From an uncultured Bacteroidia bacterium (GTDB taxonomy: Bacteria > Bacteroidota > Bacteroidia > Bacteroidales > ML635J-15), in the NCBI GenBank assembly GCA_902800045.1, contig CADCCZ010000001.1:473346-537345 (forward strand): DNA of 64,000 nt. The letters run 5' to 3'. Below the pieces are notes generated by a model that saw nothing but the letters and a program-made list of their open reading frames with translations, was not told the origin of the DNA and did not search any database. Numbering within the stretch: position 1 is the stretch's first letter; every line of letters starts with the position of its first letter. Below are positions 47,503-55,828 of the stretch, in pieces. Both the position numbers and the translations under genes were made by a program.

Positions 47503-48003
47503 ATGCGGAACAGAGTATCAAATGACGGTCATAACGGAAAGCCAAGTATTAACCTCCAAAGCCTGGGACTGACCTTCTGTCTTGTCCTGATGGTACTCTG
47601 TTCTGTTTTTGTGTTCAACTCGTGCAAGCTCATCGAGAAGCACAGAAAGACAGAAGTAAGGATTGAGTACAGGGACAGCATTGTATATAAGACAAAGTTA
47701 GATAGCATATACATCTATCAGCACGATAGTGTGTTTATCAAGGACAATGGAGACACGGTATTTGTTGAAAGGTGGTCTGTAAGGTATAAAGATGTCCTAA
47801 AAGAGGTACATGATACAATCTATTTTACGGACATTAAGGTAGATACCATTACGGAATATCAAGAGACTATAAAAGAGGTGCAGAAGCCACTAAACGCATG
47901 GCAAAGGTTCCAGAAAAATGGTTTCTGGGTATTGCTATTTATGGTCTTAGCAGCTTGTCTATACTTTGGGTATAAACTTTACAGAAAACTGAAAGGTATG
48001 TAA
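47503..48003 (+). CDS. Probable unimolecular spanin
   Basis: 166 residues. N-terminal hydrophobic segment ending in a lipobox-like FNSC with Cys41, a strand-rich periplasmic stretch (about 45-135), and a C-terminal membrane helix (about 142-160, FWVLLFMVLAACLYFGYKLY). A lipoprotein signal plus C-terminal TM is the topology of u-spanins such as T1 gp11, which fuse inner and outer membranes at lysis. Lies 27 bases after the endolysin. Topology is seen; function is inferred. Confidence 0.65.
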   Translation: MRNRVSNDGHNGKPSINLQSLGLTFCLVLMVLCSVFVFNSCKLIEKHRKTEVRIEYRDSIVYKTKLDSIYIYQHDSVFIKDNGDTVFVERWSVRYKDVLKEVHDTIYFTDIKVDTITEYQETIKEVQKPLNAWQRFQKNGFWVLLFMVLAACLYFGYKLYRKLKGM

Positions 48004-48005
48004 TT

Positions 48006-48389
48006 ATGGCTGGTTTGATTATTCCTCTGTTGCCTGACGGCTCAAAGATTACTATTGCAATTCCAAGTGATATTGCAATAGTAGTTGATAAAGTTACTGA
48101 TGTTAATGGCAGTGATGTTCCTCTTGATAGAAACTACTTGAAGTTTGTATTTACCGATAGCGATGGTACAGAACTTATCTGCATTCACGATCCGAACGGT
48201 CAGCACGAACAGAACGCTGTATATTATTCAGATGAAGGAATTTTGCGTTTGCTTATTCCTACAAGGGACTTTGTTGTAGGTAGTCTATATTGCAAATGCT
48301 ATACTCGTAAGGCAGATGAAGATTTTGATGACGGAATGTGGGATGTTTGTACAAAAACGGAAAAAATAAACATAAAACTTTCAGAATAA
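48006..48389 (+). CDS. Probable tail-tip or baseplate structural protein
   Basis: 127 residues, all-beta pattern (GSKITIAIPSDIAIVVDKVTDVNG, YLKFVFTDSDGTELICIHD). Its start is 2 bases after the spanin stop and its stop overlaps the fibre gene start (TAATG). Small beta proteins directly before fibres are usually fibre-attachment or baseplate proteins; I do not recognise the family. Confidence 0.55.
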   Translation: MAGLIIPLLPDGSKITIAIPSDIAIVVDKVTDVNGSDVPLDRNYLKFVFTDSDGTELICIHDPNGQHEQNAVYYSDEGILRLLIPTRDFVVGSLYCKCYTRKADEDFDDGMWDVCTKTEKINIKLSE

Positions 48390-50935
48390 TGGCACAAGAT
48401 AATACCATATATGAAGATATTCAAGCAACAGTAGAACAGCCTAGATTCTACGACATTCATGCCACAGTAGAAATTCCTGTTGTTGCTGGTGTTGATCTTG
48501 ACCACTCCAAAATGAACAACCTTGGTTTCGATGAATGTGGTCATATTGGATTCCAGAGAGAGATAAATTCCAGCCACAAAATAAATGCTGACTTTGTTGA
48601 AAGCGGTGATACAAACAAGGTTGTCACTCAACAGGAAAAAGAAGCTTGGAATGGAAAGCAAGATTCTATATCAGACCTTAATGAAATAAGACAAGGTGCT
48701 GCTGCCGGTTCGACAGCATTGCAATCTGAATCAGACCCAACAGTTCCAGAATGGGCAAAACAACCAACAAAACCCACATATACAAAAGAAGAAGTAGGTT
48801 TAGGAAATGTCGGAAACTTCAAGGCAGTATCTACTGTTTCTAATCAAGGACTTACTTCGCAAGAACAAGCAAATGCTAGAGAAAACATAGGAGCCGGAAC
48901 AAGTAATTTTAATGGCGAATATGGTAGTTTGAGTGGTAAACCTACTAAACTAAGCGATTTTAATAATGATGTTGGATTTATTGTTAATACCGTTGCTAAT
49001 CTTGTAAATTACTACACAAAACAAGAATCGTATTCAAAGACAGAAGTAAATTCTTTGATTGGAGCAATAGAGCAGTTCCATTATGAAATATATGCTAATA
49101 CTTCAAGCATTGTAACGCCGGCATCTAATGTTTTGTACTTGATAGGTCCAACAGGTAGCGGTGCAGACAAGTATGAAGAATATGTTTATGCAAATAATGT
49201 TCTCACAAAGATAGGAGACACCACCATTGATTTGTCTAACTACTACAATAAGACAGAATCAGACAACAGGTTCGTTCAGAAAGAAACTGGAAAGCAGTTG
49301 TCTGTTGAAAATTTCACTACTGCATTAAAGGAGAAACTAGAAGGAATAGAAGCTGGGGCCCAGGTAAACAACTTTAATGAGACAGCCACTTATCCAGACC
49401 TGACGGCTGGTCGTGCCATCGAGGTTCTGTCGCGCACTGGCGACGAGGTGTCGGACGAAACCACTGGATTCCTGTTCCGCTCTACGGCTGGCTCTACTTC
49501 CATTGCTTCAAACAGCGATGCCTACATATCGTCGCTCAAAGGTAACACATATCGCGGTACTAACGGCGTTTTGCGCCATTTCAGCGCAGACAGGTTCATT
49601 GCCGTAGGATTTCAGGCTTTCGACAAGGACGACGAAACACACCGTCTTGTCGGCTATAAGATTGACAGCAGCGGCAATGTAGTAGCCGATGCCGACAGTA
49701 CGCTCGTGTGGATATACGCATTGCAGGGCGTGGCTGGCGACAACAACGGCTACCGCATCACAGGCACAACCACCACCCCCAAAGTGGCTTGGTCGGCAAC
49801 CGAACCGCAGGAAGGCTCGGCTCTTACGGTGCTTTCTGAAACTACCGCATTGAGCGAAAAGTACCTGCCGCCGTCAATCGGCTGGCTGTGCATTTCTGCA
49901 CCTACAGCCGAAATCAGCGGTATGCTCGTACATCTGTGCTGGTCGTACAGCGACTGGTCGCAGTTCGATACCGAATATAACCGCTCGCAGTTCGCAATCG
50001 AACACCAGAACGAATGGGGATGCCCAAAGATTGTGGGCTGTGCCGACGAGTTCCTGAAGGACACGCTATCGGGTGCTGTTACCTATATACGCCGCATTGC
50101 ACGGATAGACCTTTCGCAGTTGCAGTGGACTGTCGATTCATATCAGGCTGACGACGGACAAGGCGGAACGATGACCATCGAAACAGGCTACAAGACTACA
50201 GGTCTGGCTTCGCTCATAAAGGCTTCCACTCCCAACATCGACAGCGACACGCTTAAAAAGACCGTCGAGGAAGTAGAAACAGCCATATCGCTTACTTGGT
50301 CGGTTGCTGCCGACGGCACTGTATCGGCAAACTGCGATACAGCCGTAGTTTCCGCTTCCGACATTGCACAGGCTGGCAAATACCTCTACTACGAACTGGC
50401 AAGCGCAGTAATCATCGAAACCTCTATGACTATGGAGTATTCCGCATCCGATATGGGTACGGAGCAGTTTACTGGCTCTACTATAGCACCTTCAGCTGTA
50501 TCAATCTGCTATTCGCCAAACCTTATTGATACGCTTCGCAACCTTGCTGGTTCGGGTGTAACATTCTCGGCAAAGGGCGTTTCTACCAGCGGCGTTTACT
50601 ACGGCACACGCGCCACTGCCAGTTGGAACGGTGCTGCAAGCCTCGACATCGAGAACGGTGTAGCCAATACCATAGTGGCAACCTTGCAGGGCGACACTAC
50701 CCTCGACCTTCCCGACGGCGGCGACAAGCCTTTCCGCTTGCAGATAGAACTGCGGCAGGACAGCACTGGCGGTCGCGCACTGGCTTTTACGCACAACGGA
50801 GTGGCAAATAAGGTTTACAACTACAACGACACCGATTTCGGTCTTGGTACTGCAAACCAGCGTTGCATACTCTCCCTGCTGTGGAACGGCGAAAACTGGG
50901 GCTTCACGGCTACTGCATTTATTGACGAACTGTAA
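48389..50935 (+). CDS. Tail fibre / receptor-binding protein, mosaic
   Basis: 848 residues from ATG 48389 (MAQDNTIYEDIQATVEQ). Tail-fibre features are seen in LSGKPTKLSDFNND, VANLVNYYTKQESYSKTEVNSLI, IDLSNYYNKTESDNRF and LEGIEAGAQVNNFNE. From about 49365 the codon use changes sharply from AT-rich to GC-rich (codons such as GCC, CTG, TCG, CGC), so the C-terminal two-thirds came from another source. The C-terminus is beta-rich and probably forms the receptor-binding tip. Confidence 0.8.
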   Translation: MAQDNTIYEDIQATVEQPRFYDIHATVEIPVVAGVDLDHSKMNNLGFDECGHIGFQREINSSHKINADFVESGDTNKVVTQQEKEAWNGKQDSISDLNEIRQGAAAGSTALQSESDPTVPEWAKQPTKPTYTKEEVGLGNVGNFKAVSTVSNQGLTSQEQANARENIGAGTSNFNGEYGSLSGKPTKLSDFNNDVGFIVNTVANLVNYYTKQESYSKTEVNSLIGAIEQFHYEIYANTSSIVTPASNVLYLIGPTGSGADKYEEYVYANNVLTKIGDTTIDLSNYYNKTESDNRFVQKETGKQLSVENFTTALKEKLEGIEAGAQVNNFNETATYPDLTAGRAIEVLSRTGDEVSDETTGFLFRSTAGSTSIASNSDAYISSLKGNTYRGTNGVLRHFSADRFIAVGFQAFDKDDETHRLVGYKIDSSGNVVADADSTLVWIYALQGVAGDNNGYRITGTTTTPKVAWSATEPQEGSALTVLSETTALSEKYLPPSIGWLCISAPTAEISGMLVHLCWSYSDWSQFDTEYNRSQFAIEHQNEWGCPKIVGCADEFLKDTLSGAVTYIRRIARIDLSQLQWTVDSYQADDGQGGTMTIETGYKTTGLASLIKASTPNIDSDTLKKTVEEVETAISLTWSVAADGTVSANCDTAVVSASDIAQAGKYLYYELASAVIIETSMTMEYSASDMGTEQFTGSTIAPSAVSICYSPNLIDTLRNLAGSGVTFSAKGVSTSGVYYGTRATASWNGAASLDIENGVANTIVATLQGDTTLDLPDGGDKPFRLQIELRQDSTGGRALAFTHNGVANKVYNYNDTDFGLGTANQRCILSLLWNGENWGFTATAFIDEL

Positions 50936-50971
50936 TCAAATTATCGAATCATCAAATTTTTGAATTGAGAT

Positions 50972-52867
50972 ATGGCAACAAGACCTTTGAAATGGAGAAC
51001 AAGATACTCGTCGGGCTACACTTATGTTGACAGCGAGTTTGGCAGCAATGTCTTTGGCAACGGCTCTATGGCGAAGCCTTATGCAACATTGAGCAAGAAA
51101 ACAGATGCGAGCATTATCTGTCGTGGCTATTTCAGCGAAAATGTCAACAAGAACGGATTTAACAGCGGAAAAAGCATAAACGGCGACTACTATGGAGCTG
51201 CTGTGTTCGACGGCAATCTTACAGGCACTGTGTATGGCTGGTGGCTTAATAATATGATAATTAAGAACGACTTATCCCTCGTAGCGAGCGCCCTCGGGGG
51301 CGTGGGTGCTGCCTACAGCAACGCTGCGAGCGGTGTTGGCCGTGCACAGTATGTTTACGGGGTGTGCGGTTCGCGTGTCCTTGTTCATAACTCGTGCCTG
51401 TATATGGGAACGATAGGCGGTCATTCAAAATGCAAGCATATCGTGTACTCGAAGATTGTTCCAGCATGCGGTTCGTATCTTGTCGGTCTTGGCAACGGAA
51501 ACTACAGCCCCTCGATAGACCAATGCACAATATATGGAATCCCCATCGAGAACAGAAGAAAATCAATATACGGCAATCCGTTTGTCATCAATTCGCTGTT
51601 CGGTAAAACAGGAATGATTGCAAACGACACCACCAAGTTCACAGACTGCATTTTTGCGGCTGACTGCAAGTGGTACTGGTTCCCGTCGGCTGTCTACACG
51701 CCAGCGGCGGTGGAACTTGTGATAACGGGCGAAACGAGTGCGGAGCGCGAGGCTTCGCTGAAAGCGGCAATGGCAGCAAAGGGAACATCGGCAGTCACTT
51801 TCACAAGGTGTATTTTCTCGACAAAGACAAGCGACGAGCTGATGAACAATCCAGAACATCTTGATTTCACACTTCGTCCGACAAGCGAAGCAATCAGAAC
51901 GCTTGTCACATCGAATGGATGTCTGTATCTCGGTGCAATGCCTCCAGCAATCGCACTGCCGATTATGGACGACAGCACAGGTGTAGCAGGAACTTGGGAC
52001 GAAAGGAGCATTGATGGCTGTTTCGAGGTTGTGAACGACAATATCTGCGTGAATTATCAGGAAATTGAGAACGGAGGACGAATGATGTCGAAGATTGTCA
52101 AGCTGAATCCGTCCGAGGTGCAGGTTGACGGCTTGTTTTCATTGCCGACGCTTCCGTACAAGAGGCTCGATATGAAACTTACTTCGTTGACATCGCTCCT
52201 TGACTTTGCCAATGCGGTTTCGGCTGGCAATACTCTTCCGATTGGCTGGTACAGGGTTCGCGGAAATGTAACCTACAATGGTACTGTGTTTGCCGATTCG
52301 AGCGTGATTTATGTTACTGCGGCAAATACCACTTTCACAGACAATGCCGAAAATTCGGTGCTTATCCCTGTGGTAGAGCCAAACACTATGGACACGCTAT
52401 ATTGCCGATGCAGACAGACTGTATATGCGCGTGTAGGCGTGGCTGACGACTTGCAGACTGGCGGCGTTTATCTGAACGACGGCGAATATCCAATTACTTA
52501 CCGTAGTCGCACTATTGCCGTGGGAGAGAGCTTTGTCGCTATGAACACCACCGACAAGTTTACCTGTTCCGACGACAGTTCGCAGACAATAGCGGTAATG
52601 TTCGACGATACGCGCGTACCGTCTGCCGAGTGGATTCCTGCGCAGACATTCGGAGAATACTTTGTTTCAAAGAAATCTGGAGCAATCGAACACGACGACT
52701 ACGGCGTTCCGCTGGCTTCGGGCAACTACCTTGCACACATACCGTCGGCTGACGGCGGATATTCCGACCGTCTGAAAAAGAACATCATCAATCAGGTGTA
52801 TGTTCAGTTTGCCCTGTTTGCAAAGTATTACGGTCAGACTACATCGTCACAAAATATAGGAGAATAG
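50972..52867 (+). CDS. DGR target: variable beta-helix-like tail protein
   Basis: 631 residues (MATRPLKWRTRYSSGYTYVD). The first 290 residues look like a parallel beta-helix with short G/N-rich turns and repeats of the kind INSLFGKTG, FTDCIFAADC and FTRCIFSTKT. The DGR variable region codes residues 106-133. The C-terminal 340 residues are beta-rich, with no C-type-lectin motif seen. It probably binds host surface ligands and is diversified by the RT at 53579. An internal, N-terminal VR is unusual; most DGR targets carry it at the C-terminus in a C-type lectin fold. Confidence 0.85.
   Translation: MATRPLKWRTRYSSGYTYVDSEFGSNVFGNGSMAKPYATLSKKTDASIICRGYFSENVNKNGFNSGKSINGDYYGAAVFDGNLTGTVYGWWLNNMIIKNDLSLVASALGGVGAAYSNAASGVGRAQYVYGVCGSRVLVHNSCLYMGTIGGHSKCKHIVYSKIVPACGSYLVGLGNGNYSPSIDQCTIYGIPIENRRKSIYGNPFVINSLFGKTGMIANDTTKFTDCIFAADCKWYWFPSAVYTPAAVELVITGETSAEREASLKAAMAAKGTSAVTFTRCIFSTKTSDELMNNPEHLDFTLRPTSEAIRTLVTSNGCLYLGAMPPAIALPIMDDSTGVAGTWDERSIDGCFEVVNDNICVNYQEIENGGRMMSKIVKLNPSEVQVDGLFSLPTLPYKRLDMKLTSLTSLLDFANAVSAGNTLPIGWYRVRGNVTYNGTVFADSSVIYVTAANTTFTDNAENSVLIPVVEPNTMDTLYCRCRQTVYARVGVADDLQTGGVYLNDGEYPITYRSRTIAVGESFVAMNTTDKFTCSDDSSQTIAVMFDDTRVPSAEWIPAQTFGEYFVSKKSGAIEHDDYGVPLASGNYLAHIPSADGGYSDRLKKNIINQVYVQFALFAKYYGQTTSSQNIGE
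51287..51370 (+). other. DGR variable region (VR)
   Basis: 84 bases aligned without gaps to the template at 53359-53442. There are 12 differences, all where the template has A (A to G 7, A to C 3, A to T 2). The 3' 13 bases (CGGGGTGTGCGGT) are identical and GC-rich, like an initiation-of-mutagenic-homing element. If the next four bases are included, three more differences also fall on template A. Confidence 0.95.
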
Positions 52868-52871
52868 GATT

Positions 52872-53315
52872 ATGCAGTTGTACGCTACAGTATCGAGGGT
52901 TTATGGTTCGGTTGCAGATATGCCTGCAAGCTCAAAGGCGCGTGTAGGCGTATGCTATGCAACAGACGACTGCGGACTGTACTATTACGATGAAACTAAC
53001 AGCGTATGGACACTTGATTCATATATGTACGAGCCTGTAGGCGGAGAAGTGATGTTTGCCTATTCGGAGAATTGCTACTACCGCTACAATGGTTCTGAAT
53101 GGCAGAAGCTGCCTGTTGTCGTAAACTCGGCAAGCCTCGGAATGAGCGAATTTGACTTCCACGATGAGCAGAACATACTTGTTCATTCGTCAAGTCTTGG
53201 AATGAGCGAGTTTGATTTTCACAACGAGCATAATATACTCGTACATTCGGTAAGTATGGAGTTTAGAGGCAAGGACGACGGCAATATTGATGTGATTGGC
53301 TTTGGAATGGAATAG
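52872..53315 (+). CDS. Small fibre-associated protein with tandem repeat (147 aa)
   Basis: Four bases after the DGR target. Beta-rich front (CGLYYYDETNSVWTLDSYMYEP, RYNGSEWQKLP) and two copies of a 20-residue unit LGMSEFDFH(D/N)E(Q/H)NILVHS. It is in the position of Avd in classical DGRs but is not helical, so it is probably a fibre or chaperone protein, not Avd. Confidence 0.6.
   Translation: MQLYATVSRVYGSVADMPASSKARVGVCYATDDCGLYYYDETNSVWTLDSYMYEPVGGEVMFAYSENCYYRYNGSEWQKLPVVVNSASLGMSEFDFHDEQNILVHSSSLGMSEFDFHNEHNILVHSVSMEFRGKDDGNIDVIGFGME
53131..53250 (+). repeat. 60-bp tandem repeat
   Basis: Two adjacent units within the 147-aa gene. The protein repeat is nearly identical, while the DNA differs mostly at third positions, so the duplication is not recent. 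Confidence 0.65.
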
Positions 53316-53358
53316 AATGGTGGTGATTTTAGAAAATATTGAAAGGCTTTCCGTTAGC

Positions 53359-53442
53359 AGCGACCTCGGGGGCGTGGGTGCTACCAACAACAACAATGCG
53401 AACAATGTTGGCAATGCACAGTATGTTAACGGGGTGTGCGGT
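53359..53442 (+). other. DGR template repeat (TR)
   Basis: 84 bases between the 147-aa gene and the reverse transcriptase gene. In the VR frame it has eight AAC/AAT codons and one each of GAC and ACC at the variable positions. AAY codons cannot mutate to a stop by changing A. A short ORF (53296-53565) runs across it but is probably not translated; the TR is expected to be read as RNA. Confidence 0.95.
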
Positions 53443-53578
53443 ACAATCCTAATGAAAGCAATACCTGACGGTAAGCCTTGCGGAAACGCAGAAAATAAAG
53501 AATGTGAATTTTTGCGAGTAGCTACGGCGAAAGTTGAAGGATTTAGGACACGGAATTTTAATTAAACACAATATAACA

Positions 53579-54862
53579 ATGAAGCGGTACGGCGGAGATT
53601 TGTGGGACAGGATTACAAGCATTGACAACCTCGAAAGGGCTGCCAATGCCGCTTTCCGTGTCCAAAGGGACAACGCCCAGAAGCGTTACTTCGCACAGCA
53701 CCGCGACGAGCAGTTGCGCGAAATACAGCGTCAGCTCCTCGACGGCTCTTTCGAGTTCACACCCTTGCACAAGTTCAAGGTGTATGAACCGAAGGAGCGC
53801 ATCATACATTGCCCCAACTTCTATCCCGACAAGATTGTCCACCACGCGCTTATTGATGTGCTAAAACCTTACATAATAAGTAAGTACATCAACGACACTT
53901 ACGGAAGCATAAAGGGGCGCGGACTTACCAAATGCGCAAAAAAGATTATCGACAACCGCAACAAGTTTGCCGACTGGTATTTCATTCAGTTGGATGTACG
54001 CAAGTTTTACCAGTCTATCGACCACGATGTGGCAAAGGCAGCCGTTGCACGGGTATTCAAGGACAAGCGCATACTCGACCTGTTCGGCAAGGTTATCGAC
54101 CGCCACAGCGAGGGGCTTGCCATAGGTGTTTATCCGAGCCAGTACATTGCCAACTTGGTGCTGTCCGATGTTGACCACTACGCAAAGGAGCAACTGCACC
54201 TGAAATGGTATTTCCGCTATATGGACGACATAGTTTGTTTCGTACCGACAAAGGAAGATGCCCACCGTGTACTTGCCGACCTTAAAAGCAGAATAGAGGC
54301 TCTGAAATTGGAGGTAAAGCCGAGTGCGAGGATTGCGCCTTTCGGCTACGGAATAGACTTCATAGGCTACAAGTTCTACCCTACGCACACTATGCTTCGC
54401 AAGCGCATAAAGCTACATATGAAGCGTAAATCAAACAGGATAGACAGGCGCAATGGTGATGATGCAACTTGGCTTGATGGTATGGCTGCATTTTGGGGCT
54501 GGTGCAAGATAGGCGACTGCAAGCACCTTTGGAAAACATTAAAGAAGCAAAGAATAATGGAGTACAAGAGATTGAGCGAAATTAAGACCGCCGAATTTGG
54601 CGTTGGACTGCCAAAAGAAAAGCGAATAAGTATCAACGATTTGATTGACAAGGAGATTATTTTCTTCGAGTACAAGAAGGAAATGATAAAGGGAGAGGAA
54701 AAAGTTGTTGTAAAATTCGCATTTCCAGAAGCGGAAACGGATTTTCACTACTTCATAACCAAAAGCGAGCCAGTAAAGGACAGGTTATGTCGCAACGAGG
54801 CTAATCTGCCTTTCATTGCCACGATTAAGAAGAAAAATGACAAATACACTTGTTTTGAATAG
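53579..54862 (+). CDS. DGR reverse transcriptase
   Basis: 427 residues from ATG 53579 (MKRYGGDLWDRITS). The polymerase motif is YMDD at 214-217, and motif 4 reads IGVYPSQ at 182-188, the [ILV]GxxxSQ form that marks DGR RTs instead of QGxxxSP. The C-terminal 110 residues past the thumb end in a strand-rich part (KVVVKFAFPEAETDFHYFI and LPFIATIKKK). It copies the TR RNA, with errors at A, into cDNA that replaces the VR. No Avd gene was recognised nearby. Confidence 0.93.
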   Translation: MKRYGGDLWDRITSIDNLERAANAAFRVQRDNAQKRYFAQHRDEQLREIQRQLLDGSFEFTPLHKFKVYEPKERIIHCPNFYPDKIVHHALIDVLKPYIISKYINDTYGSIKGRGLTKCAKKIIDNRNKFADWYFIQLDVRKFYQSIDHDVAKAAVARVFKDKRILDLFGKVIDRHSEGLAIGVYPSQYIANLVLSDVDHYAKEQLHLKWYFRYMDDIVCFVPTKEDAHRVLADLKSRIEALKLEVKPSARIAPFGYGIDFIGYKFYPTHTMLRKRIKLHMKRKSNRIDRRNGDDATWLDGMAAFWGWCKIGDCKHLWKTLKKQRIMEYKRLSEIKTAEFGVGLPKEKRISINDLIDKEIIFFEYKKEMIKGEEKVVVKFAFPEAETDFHYFITKSEPVKDRLCRNEANLPFIATIKKKNDKYTCFE

Positions 54863-54873
54863 GAGATTTTGAT

Positions 54874-55392
54874 ATGGGACAATTTAAGGATTTTTTCATT
54901 TTAGCCAGTCCGCAACTCATAATGGTTGCCGTGATATATGTGCTTGTGCTTGCGGTCATCTTCCTCGACTTATGGTCGGGAGTACGCAAGGCAAAGAAGC
55001 GCGGCGAGTATCGCTCATCGGCTGGCTTGCGCCGCACTATCGACAAGATTTGCCGATATTTCAATATGCTACTGATTGTAACCATCATCGACTTGGTGCA
55101 GATGATTGCTATCTGGAGCCTGAACACGCAGTCGGAAACGATGCTGCCGACCCTGCCTGTATTCACATTCGTAGGCGCAATTTTCGCCTGTTTCATCGAA
55201 CTGAAATCAGTCTGGGAAAAAAACGACAAAAAAGAGAAAGCCAAGATGCAGGAAACTGCCAAACTGATTCAAACCTTATTGAAGGACAAGGACACAACCG
55301 AACATCTTACTGCTTTCCTCGCATATCTCAACGAAAACAAAAAATCATCAACAGCAGTTAATGGTCAGGAAAGCACAAGCACAAGTAACTAA
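54874..55392 (+). CDS. Holin (phage_holin_4-like)
   Basis: 172 residues with two or three membrane helices (about 10-32, 60-82 and 95-112) and the LDLWSGVRKAKKRGEYRSSAGLRRT block seen in Bacteroidota holins. The C-terminal tail is charged and cytoplasmic. Lies 7 kb from the endolysin, on the other side of the fibre/DGR module. Confidence 0.7.
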   Translation: MGQFKDFFILASPQLIMVAVIYVLVLAVIFLDLWSGVRKAKKRGEYRSSAGLRRTIDKICRYFNMLLIVTIIDLVQMIAIWSLNTQSETMLPTLPVFTFVGAIFACFIELKSVWEKNDKKEKAKMQETAKLIQTLLKDKDTTEHLTAFLAYLNENKKSSTAVNGQESTSTSN

Positions 55393-55543
55393 ACACCAGA
55401 CTTGCCGCAGTTGTGTTCACTCATATTGTCTCCATGAACTAGACTGCAACGGTGAGCCGTTCCTTTGCAAATGCGAATATGAGCAATGGTCGCAGTTTCT
55501 TGACAAAGAGAATGATTGTAGGAATTATTCATTAAAACCATAA
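55361..55543 (+). CDS. Small Cys-rich protein (60 aa)
   Basis: Overlaps the holin by 32 bases. HQTCRSCVHSYCLHELDCNG...LCKCEYEQW...DCRNY. Related in pattern to the CCRNCW proteins at 23389 and 27279 but more diverged. Confidence 0.5.
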   Translation: MVRKAQAQVTKHQTCRSCVHSYCLHELDCNGEPFLCKCEYEQWSQFLDKENDCRNYSLKP

Positions 55544-55548
55544 TATAT

Positions 55549-55755
55549 ATGAAGTACAGATTAAAGGAACTTGTTTGCCGATGGTTCGGACACAAGGTTT
55601 ATGTCGAGAGATTTGCTGTAAAGGTCAGCCATTACAGGTATCATATAATTGAAAGAAGATTCTGTGACAGGTGTGGAAAGGAATTAGAGTCCAAACTGCT
55701 CGCTGAAAACATCAGCCGTGCACAGATGCTTCACGATGGCTGGTTCATAGAATAA
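55549..55755 (+). CDS. Small protein with CxxC (68 aa)
   Basis: MKYRLKELVCRWFGHKVYVERF... then RRFCDRCGKELESKLL. One CxxC plus an N-terminal Cys/His gives a possible zinc knuckle. No family recognised. Confidence 0.5.
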   Translation: MKYRLKELVCRWFGHKVYVERFAVKVSHYRYHIIERRFCDRCGKELESKLLAENISRAQMLHDGWFIE

Positions 55756-55763
55756 TAAAAGTG

Positions 55764-55795
55764 TTTGACTGTTAAATATCAGCCGTGTAATTTTG
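55764..55795 (+). promoter_or_regulatory. Late-class promoter of the capsid operon
   Basis: AAAAGTGTTTGACT with TTTG at 55764-55767, 20-base spacer, TAATTTTG at 55788-55795. Confidence 0.75.
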
Positions 55796-55828
55796 TTGCA
55801 AAATTAGTATAAACGAAATTTCAATTCA

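Noticed and set aside
52872..53315. 147-aa protein as the DGR accessory Avd
   Set aside because: Avd is a four-helix bundle; this protein is beta-rich with tandem repeats.
49400..53315. A second DGR variable region in the fibre genes
   Set aside because: I looked for other copies of the conserved GGCGTGGGTGCT and GGGGTGTGCGGT blocks in the fibre genes and saw none. Remote copies outside the window cannot be excluded.
53296..53565. 89-aa open frame running through the DGR template repeat
   Set aside because: It uses the frame that mirrors the target coding only across the TR; the TR is expected to act as RNA, and the rest of the frame is not protein-like. It probably exists because the TR derives from coding sequence.
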